Positions 24,893 through 32,687 are shown, counted from the first letter of the stretch. The stretch: 32,687 nucleotides of DNA from Chloroflexi bacterium CFX4 (GCA_021404685.1 QWHC01000028.1:1-32687); one strand, 5' to 3'. Notes: generated by a model from the letters alone, not told the origin. Made by a program: numbers and translations.

Positions 24893-25592
24893 TTACCACA
24901 CTTGTGCAGCAAATATTTTAACCATGATGCTTTCAAACCATGACTGCCTTTTTGCGCCCGGTTTGGTGTTATCCGGTGTACCTGATATGGCAAGATAGCT
25001 CGTCATATTTCTCCAATCTTCATTTCGGAAACTCAAATACATCCCCGGATAATCTTCCAGACAAGGAGCAAATCGGTAATCGGAAACCCCTCGATAAACC
25101 CAATTCAAAAACATATCAGCGGCAGCTTCACCAACCGCTTTTACTTTGGAAACACTACTACTTACAAAAGCTGGATGTTGTTGGAAACCCGTAATAAGAT
25201 ACCCGCCGCCAGGCTGTCGCGCAGGACCGCTACCCCAACCGCGTTCACCGCGTGTCCAAGGGATACTACCAACTTCTCCTATTACAAGTGAGCGTTCTCG
25301 TGTTTTGGATATTACCTGTAGCTTGAACCGCACTACAAACTGGCACAACAGTGATTTCTGCACCGTTGGGCAATTGACGGCAACGCACGCCATTTTGTTG
25401 GCGTGTTTCAGGAATATCATTTATGTAGAGTTCAACGAAACCGCTGAGAAGGGTAGGCGTTGGCACCGCACACACCACCGGCGGCGGGACTTCGTCCGCG
25501 CTCAACGCCCGCCACACGCCGACCACCGCCACATCGCTCGCCAGCCCGTAGAATGCCGTCTGGTACACCTCGCCCACACCTTCTCTTGCCAT
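24893..25592 (-). pseudogene. Unrecognised protein gene, apparently frameshifted
   Basis: Two - strand frames overlap. The first (from ATG 25592) begins GEVYQTAFYGLASDVAVVGVW and runs through LPNGAEITVVPVC before ending in a non-conserved tail. The second holds SLVIGEVGSIPWTRGERGW, KAVGEAAADMFLNWVYRG and a C-terminus ending VKIFAAQVW. Each looks like half of one protein; skipping one A of the A4 run at 25306-25303 (minus strand) would join them as ...GNIQTRERSLVIGEVG. The middle resembles an SH3-like unit, but I do not recognise the family. There is no signal peptide, unlike its neighbours, so the true N-terminus may have been lost in the repeat just upstream. The likely -10 ends 6 nt before the ATG, implying a leaderless transcript. 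Confidence 0.6.
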
Positions 25593-25646
25593 GCAGCAAG
25601 CCTAGCGCGGCGCGGCGGGACGAGTCAAGCGGGTGTAGGGCAGGCG
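25539..25646 (-). repeat. 108-bp direct repeat, copy 1 (gene-proximal)
   Basis: Matches 25669-25776 over 108 bp with five mismatches. On the - strand it holds TTGACT (25628-25623), an 18-bp spacer, TAGGCT (25604-25599), and six bases later the ATG at 25592 with the first codons of the unrecognised gene (MA[R]..GEVYQTAFYGLA). It thus duplicates a promoter-like segment plus a gene start. Confidence 0.85.
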
Positions 25647-25668
25647 GTGGGTAAGCGGCGGAAGCGCC

Positions 25669-25776
25669 CGCCAGCCCGTAGAACGCCGTCTGGTACACCT
25701 CGCCAACCCTTCCTCTTGCCATGCAGCAAGCCTAGCGCGGCGCGGCGGGACGAGTCAAGCGGGTGTAGGGCAGGCG
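25669..25776 (-). repeat. 108-bp direct repeat, copy 2 (distal)
   Basis: Second copy, 130 bp from the first with a 22-bp spacer. It carries the same promoter-like elements (TTGACT 25758-25753, TAGGCT 25734-25729) and ATG at 25722. Its reading frame stays open for 96 codons but leaves the frame of the real gene, so it probably makes no meaningful product. Confidence 0.85.
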
Positions 25777-25797
25777 TAGGCGATACGTACACCGCCT

Positions 25798-28167
25798 TCA
25801 CTGCGGCGCCGCGCCCCAGACCGCGGCACCCTGCCGTGTCAGCGTGATTTTATCCCACGCTGGCAGCGGATACGTCCCGAAGGCACTGAAGGAATAGTCG
25901 TTCGTCTGCTGGAAAGCGCTCCAGTCCGCCTTGTTGACTGAGAGAATGTACTGCACGGTGTAGCCATTGGCAGGCAGCGTCCCATCCGTGAAGCGCAGAT
26001 CGAGGTAGCTATCGGCGGTGGCGGTTGGCACGGTCAGGGCGCCCGTCTCGACGATGACGCTGCTGGCGCACGCTTGCGGCTCAGGGATAATATCGGGCAG
26101 CACGCCGTTCGGATAATACGGGATGAAGGTGCAGGATGCCTGCAAGTCGGCGCTGCCATCGCGGGTGAAGTAGTAGCGCAGGCGCACTTCGCTGAGCGGG
26201 ACGGGCGTGTTGCCGTGGTTGCGGATGACCACACTCGGATGCAAGACGGGTGTGATAGGCGCGCTGTTGTAGGCGGCGTACAGTGCGCGCAGGTCGGTGG
26301 GCGGGAGAGTGGGTATTACTTGATAGATATTTAGCCGCGCATCCAAACCCACACTCCCAAATTTTTCCCCATCTGGACTCCATGTCAGCCCTGTCACATT
26401 ACCTTTGTGAACATTTAAGGTAGCATGTGCCGCCTGTGTTGTTATATCCCACACTAAGATTTGCCCTTCGATGGAGCCGCTCATAATTTTTGTGCCACGT
26501 GGACTCCATGCTACAGCAGTTAAAGGTGTGCCTTGTTGGTTTATCAGTTTAACAGTTAATGTACCAGCAGTAGCGTTCCATATTTCAACTGAGATGCCAT
26601 TGATAATAGCAAGATCAGCACCGATAGGACTCCACGACAAACCAATTAGTTGAGGTGAAACGGGTGATAGAATATGTTCCAGTGTTTGTTGAGCAACATT
26701 CCAAATACTAACACTCTCTTGTCCTAAAATTGCCAGCAAATTGCCATCAGCACTCCATGTGATGCGAGAGGATAACTCAGGATGGACTCCTAGTATGGAA
26801 ATGGCTTGTCCAGTAATTGCGTCCCAGATACTTATCTGACCATCCTTGCTGATGCTGGCAATTTGAGCATGATTCGGATGCCATGCAATATCCACTACTG
26901 GTGTTGGAATAGCTAATACAAGGTTCATATTAGTAATATCCCAAATCTGAATACGGCTACCATCAGTTGCAGCAAGTTGACTACCTGATGCATTCCAAGT
27001 TACTGAGCGCACTCCAAAATCACCAAATGTGGCGAGCAATTCACCGTTTAGAACATTCCAAAGTTGGATGGCATGGTTAGCTGTTGCTATTTTGCTGCCA
27101 TTAGGACTCCAAGTGACTGCCGCAAACGCAGTAGTGTAATCACCTAGAGATGCTATTGTTTGCCATGCAGGGTCTGACCAAATAACCACAGCTTTTGTAT
27201 CTGCAAAAGCAAGTTGTGTGCTATCAGGCTTCCACGTCACAAATGCTGCCCAATCTAGATTATCTTCTGTTTTGATAAGCTGATTAGAGTTTGTATTCCA
27301 AATACGCCTTGTATCATCTAAGGCAGTGCTAGCGAGAAGATCACCGTGCCACGCCAGCGCCCAAACCTGTCCGACATGCCCTTGCAAAATGGCTATCGGT
27401 TCCGTGCCGCCGATCTCCCAAATCTCAATTTTTTCGTAGTGACTAAGTGCAAACTTCGATCCATCGGGGTGCCATGCCAAGCTGTAGTAACCGCCGTCTG
27501 GAGTATGTAGTGTGAACTGTATGCTGCCGCTCACTGCATCCCATAAATACACTGTTGTGCTTGTTACGCCAAGCAAAATATCACCACTCCAATGCCAAGC
27601 CACTGCGGTGCTTGTTGCAGCTGTTTCAAAGGTTGTAATGAGTGTTCCACCGGCAGCATCCCAAATCTTCACACCTAAACTAGTTGTAGCAATCTGTGTG
27701 CCATCTGGATGCCAAGCGAACATATATTTATCAGAATACACATCGGTTATGAAAACTATTGGATTGAGCGTGCTGGCATCCCAAATCTGCACAAAGCTAT
27801 GAAATACATTATCGCTTTGTTCACCACCACCACTTGCTGCCAGACGGTCGCCACTAGGACTCCACGCGATGGCGTCAATCCTTAATGGACTGCCTTGTGT
27901 GAGGGCTGTTGGAAATGTGAGGTGCTGGTATTTTTGAAATGTGGCAGTGTAAAGTTGAATGCCGTAGTGTGTGGCAACTGCTAAAAACTGCCCATTCGGA
28001 CTCCATGTAATTGCGCCAACGGATCCCTGCCCAAGCTGCATAATCTCCGTGTAGGTGTCGGCATTTGATTGCCCATAAGTAGTCGTGAAATGAAGAAAGG
28101 CTATTGCAAAGATCGTCTGCACCACCACCAAAATACGTAACTTCATTTTATACATTGGCATCTGCAT
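25798..28167 (-). CDS. Exported 14-blade WD40 protein with C-terminal cellulose-binding domain (CBM3)
   Basis: 789 residues from ATG 28167, which has GAGGAAAA eight bases upstream; GTG 28185 and ATG 28182 are poorly placed. A signal peptide ending near TTTYGQS follows. Then 14 WD40 repeats span about 30-620 (ITWSPNGQFLAVA, IAWSPSGDRLAAS, FAWHPDGTQIATT ... LTWSPDGEKFGSV), fitting two seven-blade propellers. Residues about 640-765 match family 3 carbohydrate-binding modules: VVIRNHGNTPVPLSEVRLRYYF, ADSYLDLRFTDGTLPANG, and LSVNKADWSAFQQTNDYSF. CBM3 binds crystalline cellulose or related glycans. No catalytic domain is present, so it looks like a surface or secreted adhesin/scaffold. It begins 14 nt after the preceding gene and is intact, unlike its neighbours. 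Confidence 0.85.
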   Translation of the reverse strand: MQMPMYKMKLRILVVVQTIFAIAFLHFTTTYGQSNADTYTEIMQLGQGSVGAITWSPNGQFLAVATHYGIQLYTATFQKYQHLTFPTALTQGSPLRIDAIAWSPSGDRLAASGGGEQSDNVFHSFVQIWDASTLNPIVFITDVYSDKYMFAWHPDGTQIATTSLGVKIWDAAGGTLITTFETAATSTAVAWHWSGDILLGVTSTTVYLWDAVSGSIQFTLHTPDGGYYSLAWHPDGSKFALSHYEKIEIWEIGGTEPIAILQGHVGQVWALAWHGDLLASTALDDTRRIWNTNSNQLIKTEDNLDWAAFVTWKPDSTQLAFADTKAVVIWSDPAWQTIASLGDYTTAFAAVTWSPNGSKIATANHAIQLWNVLNGELLATFGDFGVRSVTWNASGSQLAATDGSRIQIWDITNMNLVLAIPTPVVDIAWHPNHAQIASISKDGQISIWDAITGQAISILGVHPELSSRITWSADGNLLAILGQESVSIWNVAQQTLEHILSPVSPQLIGLSWSPIGADLAIINGISVEIWNATAGTLTVKLINQQGTPLTAVAWSPRGTKIMSGSIEGQILVWDITTQAAHATLNVHKGNVTGLTWSPDGEKFGSVGLDARLNIYQVIPTLPPTDLRALYAAYNSAPITPVLHPSVVIRNHGNTPVPLSEVRLRYYFTRDGSADLQASCTFIPYYPNGVLPDIIPEPQACASSVIVETGALTVPTATADSYLDLRFTDGTLPANGYTVQYILSVNKADWSAFQQTNDYSFSAFGTYPLPAWDKITLTRQGAAVWGAAPQ

Positions 28168-28181
28168 TTCTATTTTCCTCA

Positions 28182-31100
28182 TCACCTTGATGATAAAAGG
28201 TACAAATTCTCAATGCTCAGTTGAACCCTATCTGGAATTTCAATAAACCACCAATTGTGTGGATTTCTGAAAAACCCGTTGCCGCCCGGTGAAGATCCGT
28301 CAGGATCATGATACATGCTACAGTAAAATGGTCTAGCAATAGGGCGTTGGGTCCTATTTGTTTTCGGTGCAGGACCTGCAAAATCCACCACATAGGGGAC
28401 AGCATAAAATCCATCTCTATTTACATTGCTTCTACTCCACTCTTCCAAAATGTCACTGCTTTGCTCCCAATTGAGTGGAATTGTTTCAGTGGGGCGTTCT
28501 ACTTTAAGTTCAATTGCGCCTTGTGGTACTGGATGCACCGGCGAGAAAGTTAATTTCAGTGCAATATTACAGGGCAGTACTGGACCCCATCCAGCAACCA
28601 GAAATCCATGATTCGAGCCACTAGTGCTTGAACCTGAGTTTATAAACACATAATCTCCTGCTTTAATCTCCACGAATTTTCTGTAAGTATTTTGCGAAAG
28701 AAATCTATTAAGCGAATCGGCATTAATCGGTCCGTCTTTTTCCATACTTGGGTTGAAGTAACCCATATCCCGTAAATCAGACGGTTTAAGAATTTTTACT
28801 CGTAAAGTTCCTTTTTGAAGAAAAATAGGATTATTGCCTGCTGCAGGAACGGTTGAATTGTCTGAGAACTGTGAAATAGCACCTTCATGACCTACCCAAT
28901 TATGAGAAATTCTATCTCCATCACTAGCACAGTATTGCCATCCAGAAGCAACAGGATCATAAATTCGCTCACAATTGGTAAACTTACCCTACCCCCGGGT
29001 TCAAGTAATAGACTTTTATCGCGTGTATCGTTCGCATAGGATTGTGCTATAGCATAAGCTGCGGCGGCAACGCGATCATACTCAAAAGTCAATAGTGTTG
29101 GCGCTGGTCTATTAGAGCAAAGATCGCCTCCTACAATAAAATCAGCATCACCAAACTGTGCTACTATCCAACCGTCTATCGGTGCGGTGATGTGATACCA
29201 AACTTGCAGCGGTGCATCAGGCGGAAAGGCGATTCGCTCCAGCACCTGAAGGTTTGGAGTGTTCCAAGCCAGCAAGCCTTGCTTTTTAGCGTTGATGCTG
29301 GGCGCACCTAGCACTTGCAAGCCCTGATCGGTACTGACCAGCATATCATCAAGAACAATTTGAGCAGGGTTGGTTGCTACCAATTGAAGATTAGTGCAGG
29401 TCTCCACCAAGCGGCAGCGCACGCCGGATGGGAAAGGATACCGATAGCCCACACACGCATCGGGCGAGAGGTCGGCTTGGGAGATATTCTGCGCCATCAG
29501 ACGCTTGGTGGTCTCGAAATCGCCCGTCTCATCAAAAAGATAAGTATACATGCCGTTATAGTCGCTTGCGATGAACTGCCCATGCTGTGACCAGCGCGCC
29601 CAGCCAATCCCATTCGCAAGAATGCGTGCGGTAGACGGCGGATTGACCGTAGCCACGCGCAAATAGGACTGTGAAAATAAAGGTGGCTCATTAGAGATAC
29701 AGCCCACCTCCTGACTATTGGGTGACCAAAAGACCGGTGAGGGCATTTGACACCACATCAATGGCTGCGAGTCGCCCATGACGAACAACTGTAAATTTTG
29801 CCCGCCGTGCGTGAAGGCGAGAAGCTCACCATCAGGTGACCATGCCGCACTCCGCACGCGCTGCGTGCCGTTGGGATCGCTGATGGGTAAGCGCGTGCGA
29901 CTGCTACCATCTAAATTAATCATATAGGCGCCATGATCTTCATTGTATGGCAGCACGAATAGAAGTTGGCTGCCGTCAGGCGACCACTCCAAAGAAGATA
30001 CGTAATAGTAAGGCTGACCAACCGCTGTCAGCACGGGCGGTTCTGTTGAGAGGTCAGCGATCAGGATTTGGTGGTTATTGCTAATGAACCGAATGATGGC
30101 AAGTTTCGTGCCATCAGGCGACCATTTGGGTAGTCTATGCCAAGCATTATCGCTGCTAGGGAAGGTAATCTGCCTCTCCGCGCCGCCATCCAGCCTGTTG
30201 ATGAAGATTTGCCCGTTGCGGACAAACGCCACGTTGCCCTCTGCCACACCCTCGATGGGGACGACCTCTGGTGGCGGCGCGCTGCTGCTGGCAGGCACAA
30301 CCGTCACGTTGGCGGGCGGTGGCACGGGCGCCGCCGCCGCACAACCCGCCTCCAGCGTGTAGTCCACCGACGAGACGCTGTAGGTCACCCGCGCGCTGAG
30401 GGTGTCCGTCCCGAAGTAGAGGTCGTCAATGACAGGCAACCCGCCGCCGAAATAGCCCTCCACAATGAGCGCGCCGCTCGTGTCCGTGTTGTAGAGCGCG
30501 CCGCCATTCGCCTGATTGCCGCTGAAACGGCTGTGGCTGACGTGCAGCGTCCCGCCGACCGCGTTCCACAGCGCGCCACCTTGCGCGGCACGGTTGTCCT
30601 CGAAAATGGCGCAGGTCGCTGCCAGCGTACCAAAGTTCGCCAGCGCGCCACCGGGCGTTGTCTCGGTCAGCAGGCGGTTGCGTGCAAAACGGCTGCGGGT
30701 TAGGGTCAGCGTCCCACGATTCTCAATACCGCCGCCATCGGGTAGGTAGTAGTCAGGTGCGCCGAGTTCGTTGGCAAGGCTGCTGTCGGTCAGGTGCAGC
30801 GTCCCATGATTTAGGATGGCGCGTCCGCGTCCTGCCTTCAGGTGCAGATGGTGCAGGTGCAGGCTGCCCGTCTGCCCAATCACTAGGCGGTCGGCGGGAC
30901 TCTCGGTGTTGCTGCCGTGCAGGTGCAGGGCTGCGCCGTTGCCATGAATGACGACGCTGCCCAAGATGGGCGGCAGGCGCGGGTGCGCCGCATCACCGGG
31001 ATAGGTGAAGTGATAGTCGCCGCCGCCTAAATAGAGCGTGATGGGCAGGTCAGGTGCGCTGAAACTGGCGTGCGTCAAGAGGTTTGCCAACGCCCAACTG

Positions 31101-31262
31101 TCACCCGCAGGGACGAGGAAGCTGTCAGGCAGCGTTGTAACGGGGGGAGGTAAGAGTCGGTGCGCCTTGCGAGGCGACGGGCAGGCTGCCCATGGCAAGG
31201 CACAGCAGCGCAACCAGCAAGCTGGCAGCTACGGCGAGGCGTAGGACAGACGGACGCTGCAT
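28182..31262 (-). pseudogene. Large exported beta-helix / TolB-propeller protein with two frameshifts
   Basis: Read whole, this is about 1,025 residues. ATG 31262 (RBS GGGAGTG) opens a signal peptide (LAVAASLLVALLCLAMG). The frame is lost in the C6 run (G6 at 31142-31147 on +); dropping one C rejoins ...PTLTSPVTTLPDSF. Next is a right-handed parallel beta-helix (GRAILNHGTLHLTDSSL, GGGIENRGTLTLTRSRF, GGALANFGTL, GGALWNAVGGTL), then TolB-like propeller blades (PKWSPDGTKLAII, LEWSPDGSQLLFV, AAWSPDGELLAFT). A second break lies at a G3 run (CCC at 28987-28989 on +): one added G gives GGRGKFTNCERIYDP and joins the C-terminal part, which runs open to 28182 (GDYVFINSGSS ... GFLVAGWGP). The C-terminal domain is not recognised. 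Sequence error is an alternative to decay. Confidence 0.75.
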
Positions 31263-31299
31263 GTTTGTTCACTCCCTGTGCAGCGCGGCACGCATACTA

Positions 31300-31327
31300 A
31301 GCATAGCGCGTCCGCGGCGCTTGTCAA
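31300..31327 (-). promoter_or_regulatory. Consensus-like promoter of the surface-protein gene run
   Basis: On the - strand TTGACA (31327-31322), 16-bp spacer, TATGCT (31305-31300), about 38 nt before ATG 31262. A second TTGACA lies at 31343-31338. The spacer and -10 are similar to those inside the 108-bp repeats. Confidence 0.65.
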
Positions 31328-31431
31328 GTTAAGGGTGTGTCAAGCGATTCATAAATGCACTGTGACTCGGCGAGTGTCAGGGTGTGTATACTCGGTGGAC
31401 TGTGGCTCACACTTTGCGTAGCGACCTAAGG

Positions 31432-31800
31432 TTAGCTCTCAGAAAGAGATGTCGGTGTGTCTGATGTGGGTAAGGTGGCGAGCATAGCTTGCACCGCGCT
31501 GCGGAGTGGTGGTAAATCCCGCTCAACAATCTCCCACACGCGCTCTAGCTTAATCTCCCAGTAGGCGTGGATTACAAAATTGCGGAAGGCAGCGATTTGG
31601 CGCCATGGCACTTCGGAATGCGCTTCACGGAGTGCTTCGGAAAGATGACGGCTTGCCTCACCAATAATCTCCAAACTGCGAATAACCGCCTCTTGAACAA
31701 GGCGTGACTGCGCGAATGCCTCACGCCCTTCGGCTGTGAAGCTGGCAACCAAGTCAATGCGGGCGAGGATGTCCTCTAGGAAAGTGCGGTCATCTCTCAC
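31432..31800 (-). CDS. hepT: HepT-like RNase toxin (DUF86)
   Basis: 122 residues, all helical, the expected size. It shows the HEPN catalytic motif Rx4HxY as RNFVIHAY (about 74-81), with the family's preceding helix QEAVIRSLEIIGEASRHLS. HepT proteins are RNases inhibited when the partner MntA adds AMP units to the Tyr of this motif. Its GTG start overlaps the stop of the nucleotidyltransferase gene by 4 nt (GTGA), the typical coupling of the pair with antitoxin first. The C-terminus has a Ser/Thr-rich tail (TSDTPTSLSES). It could work as a stand-alone stability module or phage-defence toxin. Confidence 0.9.
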   Translation of the reverse strand: MRDDRTFLEDILARIDLVASFTAEGREAFAQSRLVQEAVIRSLEIIGEASRHLSEALREAHSEVPWRQIAAFRNFVIHAYWEIKLERVWEIVERDLPPLRSAVQAMLATLPTSDTPTSLSES

Positions 31801-32105
31801 AGCGGCACTGCCTCGCGCAGCACACGCCCGCGAATACGCGGTTTGAGTTCATCAGGTGTTGCCACGTCCACACGCCAACCGAGCAGCCCTTCTAAGGCAA
31901 CTACTAAGCCCATGCCGCCCCACGTCGAAAGCCGCGACCAGTCTTGGTCAACCAGCAAATCCACATCGCTCATCTCAGTTGCTTCGCCGCGTGCCACACT
32001 GCCAAAAACACGCACATTTGATGCGCCATGCTGCGCTGCAATCGCTAAAATTTCTGCACGGCGTGCGCGCAGTGCTGCCAAAGTGGGAATAGGGTTTTTG
32101 TGCAT
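31797..32105 (-). CDS. mntA: MntA-like nucleotidyltransferase antitoxin
   Basis: 102 residues from ATG 32105, preferred because the family starts near here; the ORF extends to 32159. The minimal nucleotidyltransferase motif is complete: FGSVARGEATEMSDVDLLVD, i.e. GSx10DxD with the two metal-binding Asp. It should AMPylate and neutralise the HepT product encoded directly downstream. Position before the toxin and the 4-nt overlap fit the known system. A possible -10 (TAGAAT, 32149-32144) lies about 40 nt upstream of ATG 32105, which also favours the short form. Confidence 0.88.
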   Translation of the reverse strand: MHKNPIPTLAALRARRAEILAIAAQHGASNVRVFGSVARGEATEMSDVDLLVDQDWSRLSTWGGMGLVVALEGLLGWRVDVATPDELKPRIRGRVLREAVPL

Positions 32106-32228
32106 TTCCAAAAGCGCTCCCGCGTGAACGACTTTTAGGTTGTATTCTATCACACACATCTACAACAGATAGGTGATTTTGTTCCGTGTCTCCGCATCAG
32201 CAGGGTCAATTGCACCTACCTCCTCCAC

Positions 32229-32324
32229 TCACCGCGGCACACTGCCCCAGACCGCGGCGCCCTGCCGCGTCAGCGTGATTTCATCCCACTCCGACAGCGG
32301 ATACGTCCCAAAGGCGCTGAAGGA
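32229..32324 (-). pseudogene. Relic of a CBM3 protein C-terminus
   Basis: The - strand reads FSAFGTYPLSEWDEITLTRQ, then GAAVWGSVPR and a TGA at 32231-32229. This is almost the same as the last 31 residues of the WD40-CBM3 protein (FGTYPLPAWDKITLTRQ, GAAVWGAAPQ), and the DNA is also close. Similarity stops abruptly at 32325, so only the 3' end of a second copy remains. There is no start and no upstream frame. Confidence 0.85.
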
Positions 32325-32547
32325 AGCGCGAATTGCTTGGGGCTGCGTTCAATAGCTGACTGACGCTAAATTTGAATATGTTCTACCTTCAAAATTCACC
32401 ATCCCTAGCAAAATTGCATCATGGCACACACTTAGAGTTATCATTGATTCATCTCAGTTTTTGAGCGGTATATTTTCGATAAAGTCCGTGAAAAGACTTT
32501 CACTCAGTAGCCGTAGTGACGCTACTCGTCCTAGCTGATCTCGCCTA
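32325..32547. other. A/T-rich non-coding stretch between CBM3 relic and IS
   Basis: No gene recognised. Two perfect small hairpins occur: AAAGTC (32481-32486) / GACTTT (32495-32500), and AGTAGC (32506-32511) / GCTACT (32521-32526). They may belong to an older element or terminator. The stretch appears to be rearrangement debris. Confidence 0.4.
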
Positions 32548-32687
32548 GAGTGTGTCTGCAAAAGATAAAGTATACTCTGAAGCATGAAGCGACGGCATGA
32601 ATTGACCGAAACACAGTGGCAGATAATTGAGGCGCTGCTCCCGAAAAAGACGACGAAGCAGGGACGACCCGGGTTGTCCGACCGAGA
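32548..32687 (+). mobile_element. Left end of an IS5-family insertion sequence (runs off the window)
   Basis: The likely terminal inverted repeat starts GAGTGTGTCTGCAAAAG at 32548, immediately after CTA, consistent with the short TA-containing target sites of IS5 relatives. The transposase starts 36 bp inside. The right end, target duplication and full length lie beyond the window, so the exact boundary is inferred. Confidence 0.65.
32584..32687 (+). CDS. IS5-family transposase, N-terminal fragment
   Basis: First 34 codons only, cut by the window edge: KRRHELTETQWQIIEALLP then GRPGLSDRE. The LTxxQWxxIxxLLP...GRP pattern is the N-terminal domain of IS5-type (DDE) transposases, which read the element's ends. 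TATACT at 32571-32576 ends 7 nt before the ATG, so transcription may start at or next to the start codon. Whether the rest is intact cannot be seen. Confidence 0.85.
   Translation, partial: MKRRHELTETQWQIIEALLPKKTTKQGRPGLSDR

Noticed and set aside
25432..25722. 96-codon frame starting in distal repeat copy as a gene
   Set aside because: After the duplicated first codons it reads out of frame through the proximal copy and has no recognisable content.
23732..28167. WD40 gene repeats as DNA-level tandem repeats
   Set aside because: Repetition is at protein-motif level only; nucleotide sequence between blades is diverged.
31263..31431. Small gene or RNA between the surface operon and hepT
   Set aside because: Only promoter elements for the - strand operon were found; no stable fold or open frame with an RBS.
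1..32687. tRNA or rRNA genes
   Set aside because: No cloverleaf with a T-loop GGTTCRA-type signature and no conserved rRNA segment was noticed on either strand by eye.

Overview
The window looks like chromosomal DNA of a Chloroflexota bacterium, probably Anaerolineae-like. This is inferred from gene style, not from a marker gene: membrane proteins carry long Thr-Pro-rich extracellular stalks ending in SH3-like domains, and there are FHA proteins, a eukaryote-type Ser/Thr kinase, WD40 propellers and TolB-like propellers. Most of the DNA is G+C-rich with tightly packed genes. No rRNA, tRNA or CRISPR array was found.

Region 1 (1-4,535, + strand) holds a DUF554 membrane protein, a TPR / single-TM / Thr-Pro stalk / SH3-like protein and a Gfo/Idh/MocA oxidoreductase. 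Region 2 (4,559-6,901) is an A/T-richer type II restriction-modification cassette on the - strand: a HEAT-repeat-fused beta-class DNA methyltransferase followed, with a 4-nt overlap, by a CfrBI-family endonuclease. It ends next to a REP-like hairpin. Region 3 (7,014-12,580) has a membrane TPR protein, an orphan Wzt-type ABC ATPase, a double-SH3 muramidase behind a palindromic operator-like promoter, and two FHA-domain genes with look-alike TATACT promoters. Region 4 (12,589-17,772, - strand) reads pterin dehydratase, alpha/beta hydrolase, Ser/Thr kinase, biotin carboxylase. The kinase could phosphorylate ligands of the two nearby FHA proteins, but that is inference. Region 5 (17,859-23,643) has a second alpha/beta hydrolase paralogue, a beta-sandwich protein, a four-TM protein, an NAD-dependent epimerase, an O-antigen-ligase-like polytopic protein and a D-2-hydroxyacid dehydrogenase.

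Region 6 (23,732-31,262, - strand) is the most unusual part. It is a run of four exported-protein genes in one direction: beta-helix plus TolB-propeller, 14-blade WD40 plus CBM3, an unrecognised protein, and a 7-blade WD40 protein. Three of the four are interrupted by single-base frameshifts at short homopolymers; reading across them restores continuous proteins with signal peptides. No comparable break was found in the first 23.6 kb. The region also holds a 108-bp direct repeat (two copies) that carries the start of one gene.

Region 7 (31,432-32,687) has a HepT/MntA-type toxin-antitoxin pair, a decapitated duplicate of the CBM3 protein's C-terminus, and the left end of an IS5-family insertion sequence that runs off the window. 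Repeats, relic, IS, TA pair and broken genes together mark the last 9 kb as a plastic accessory region encoding a cell-surface, possibly polysaccharide-binding, set of proteins.
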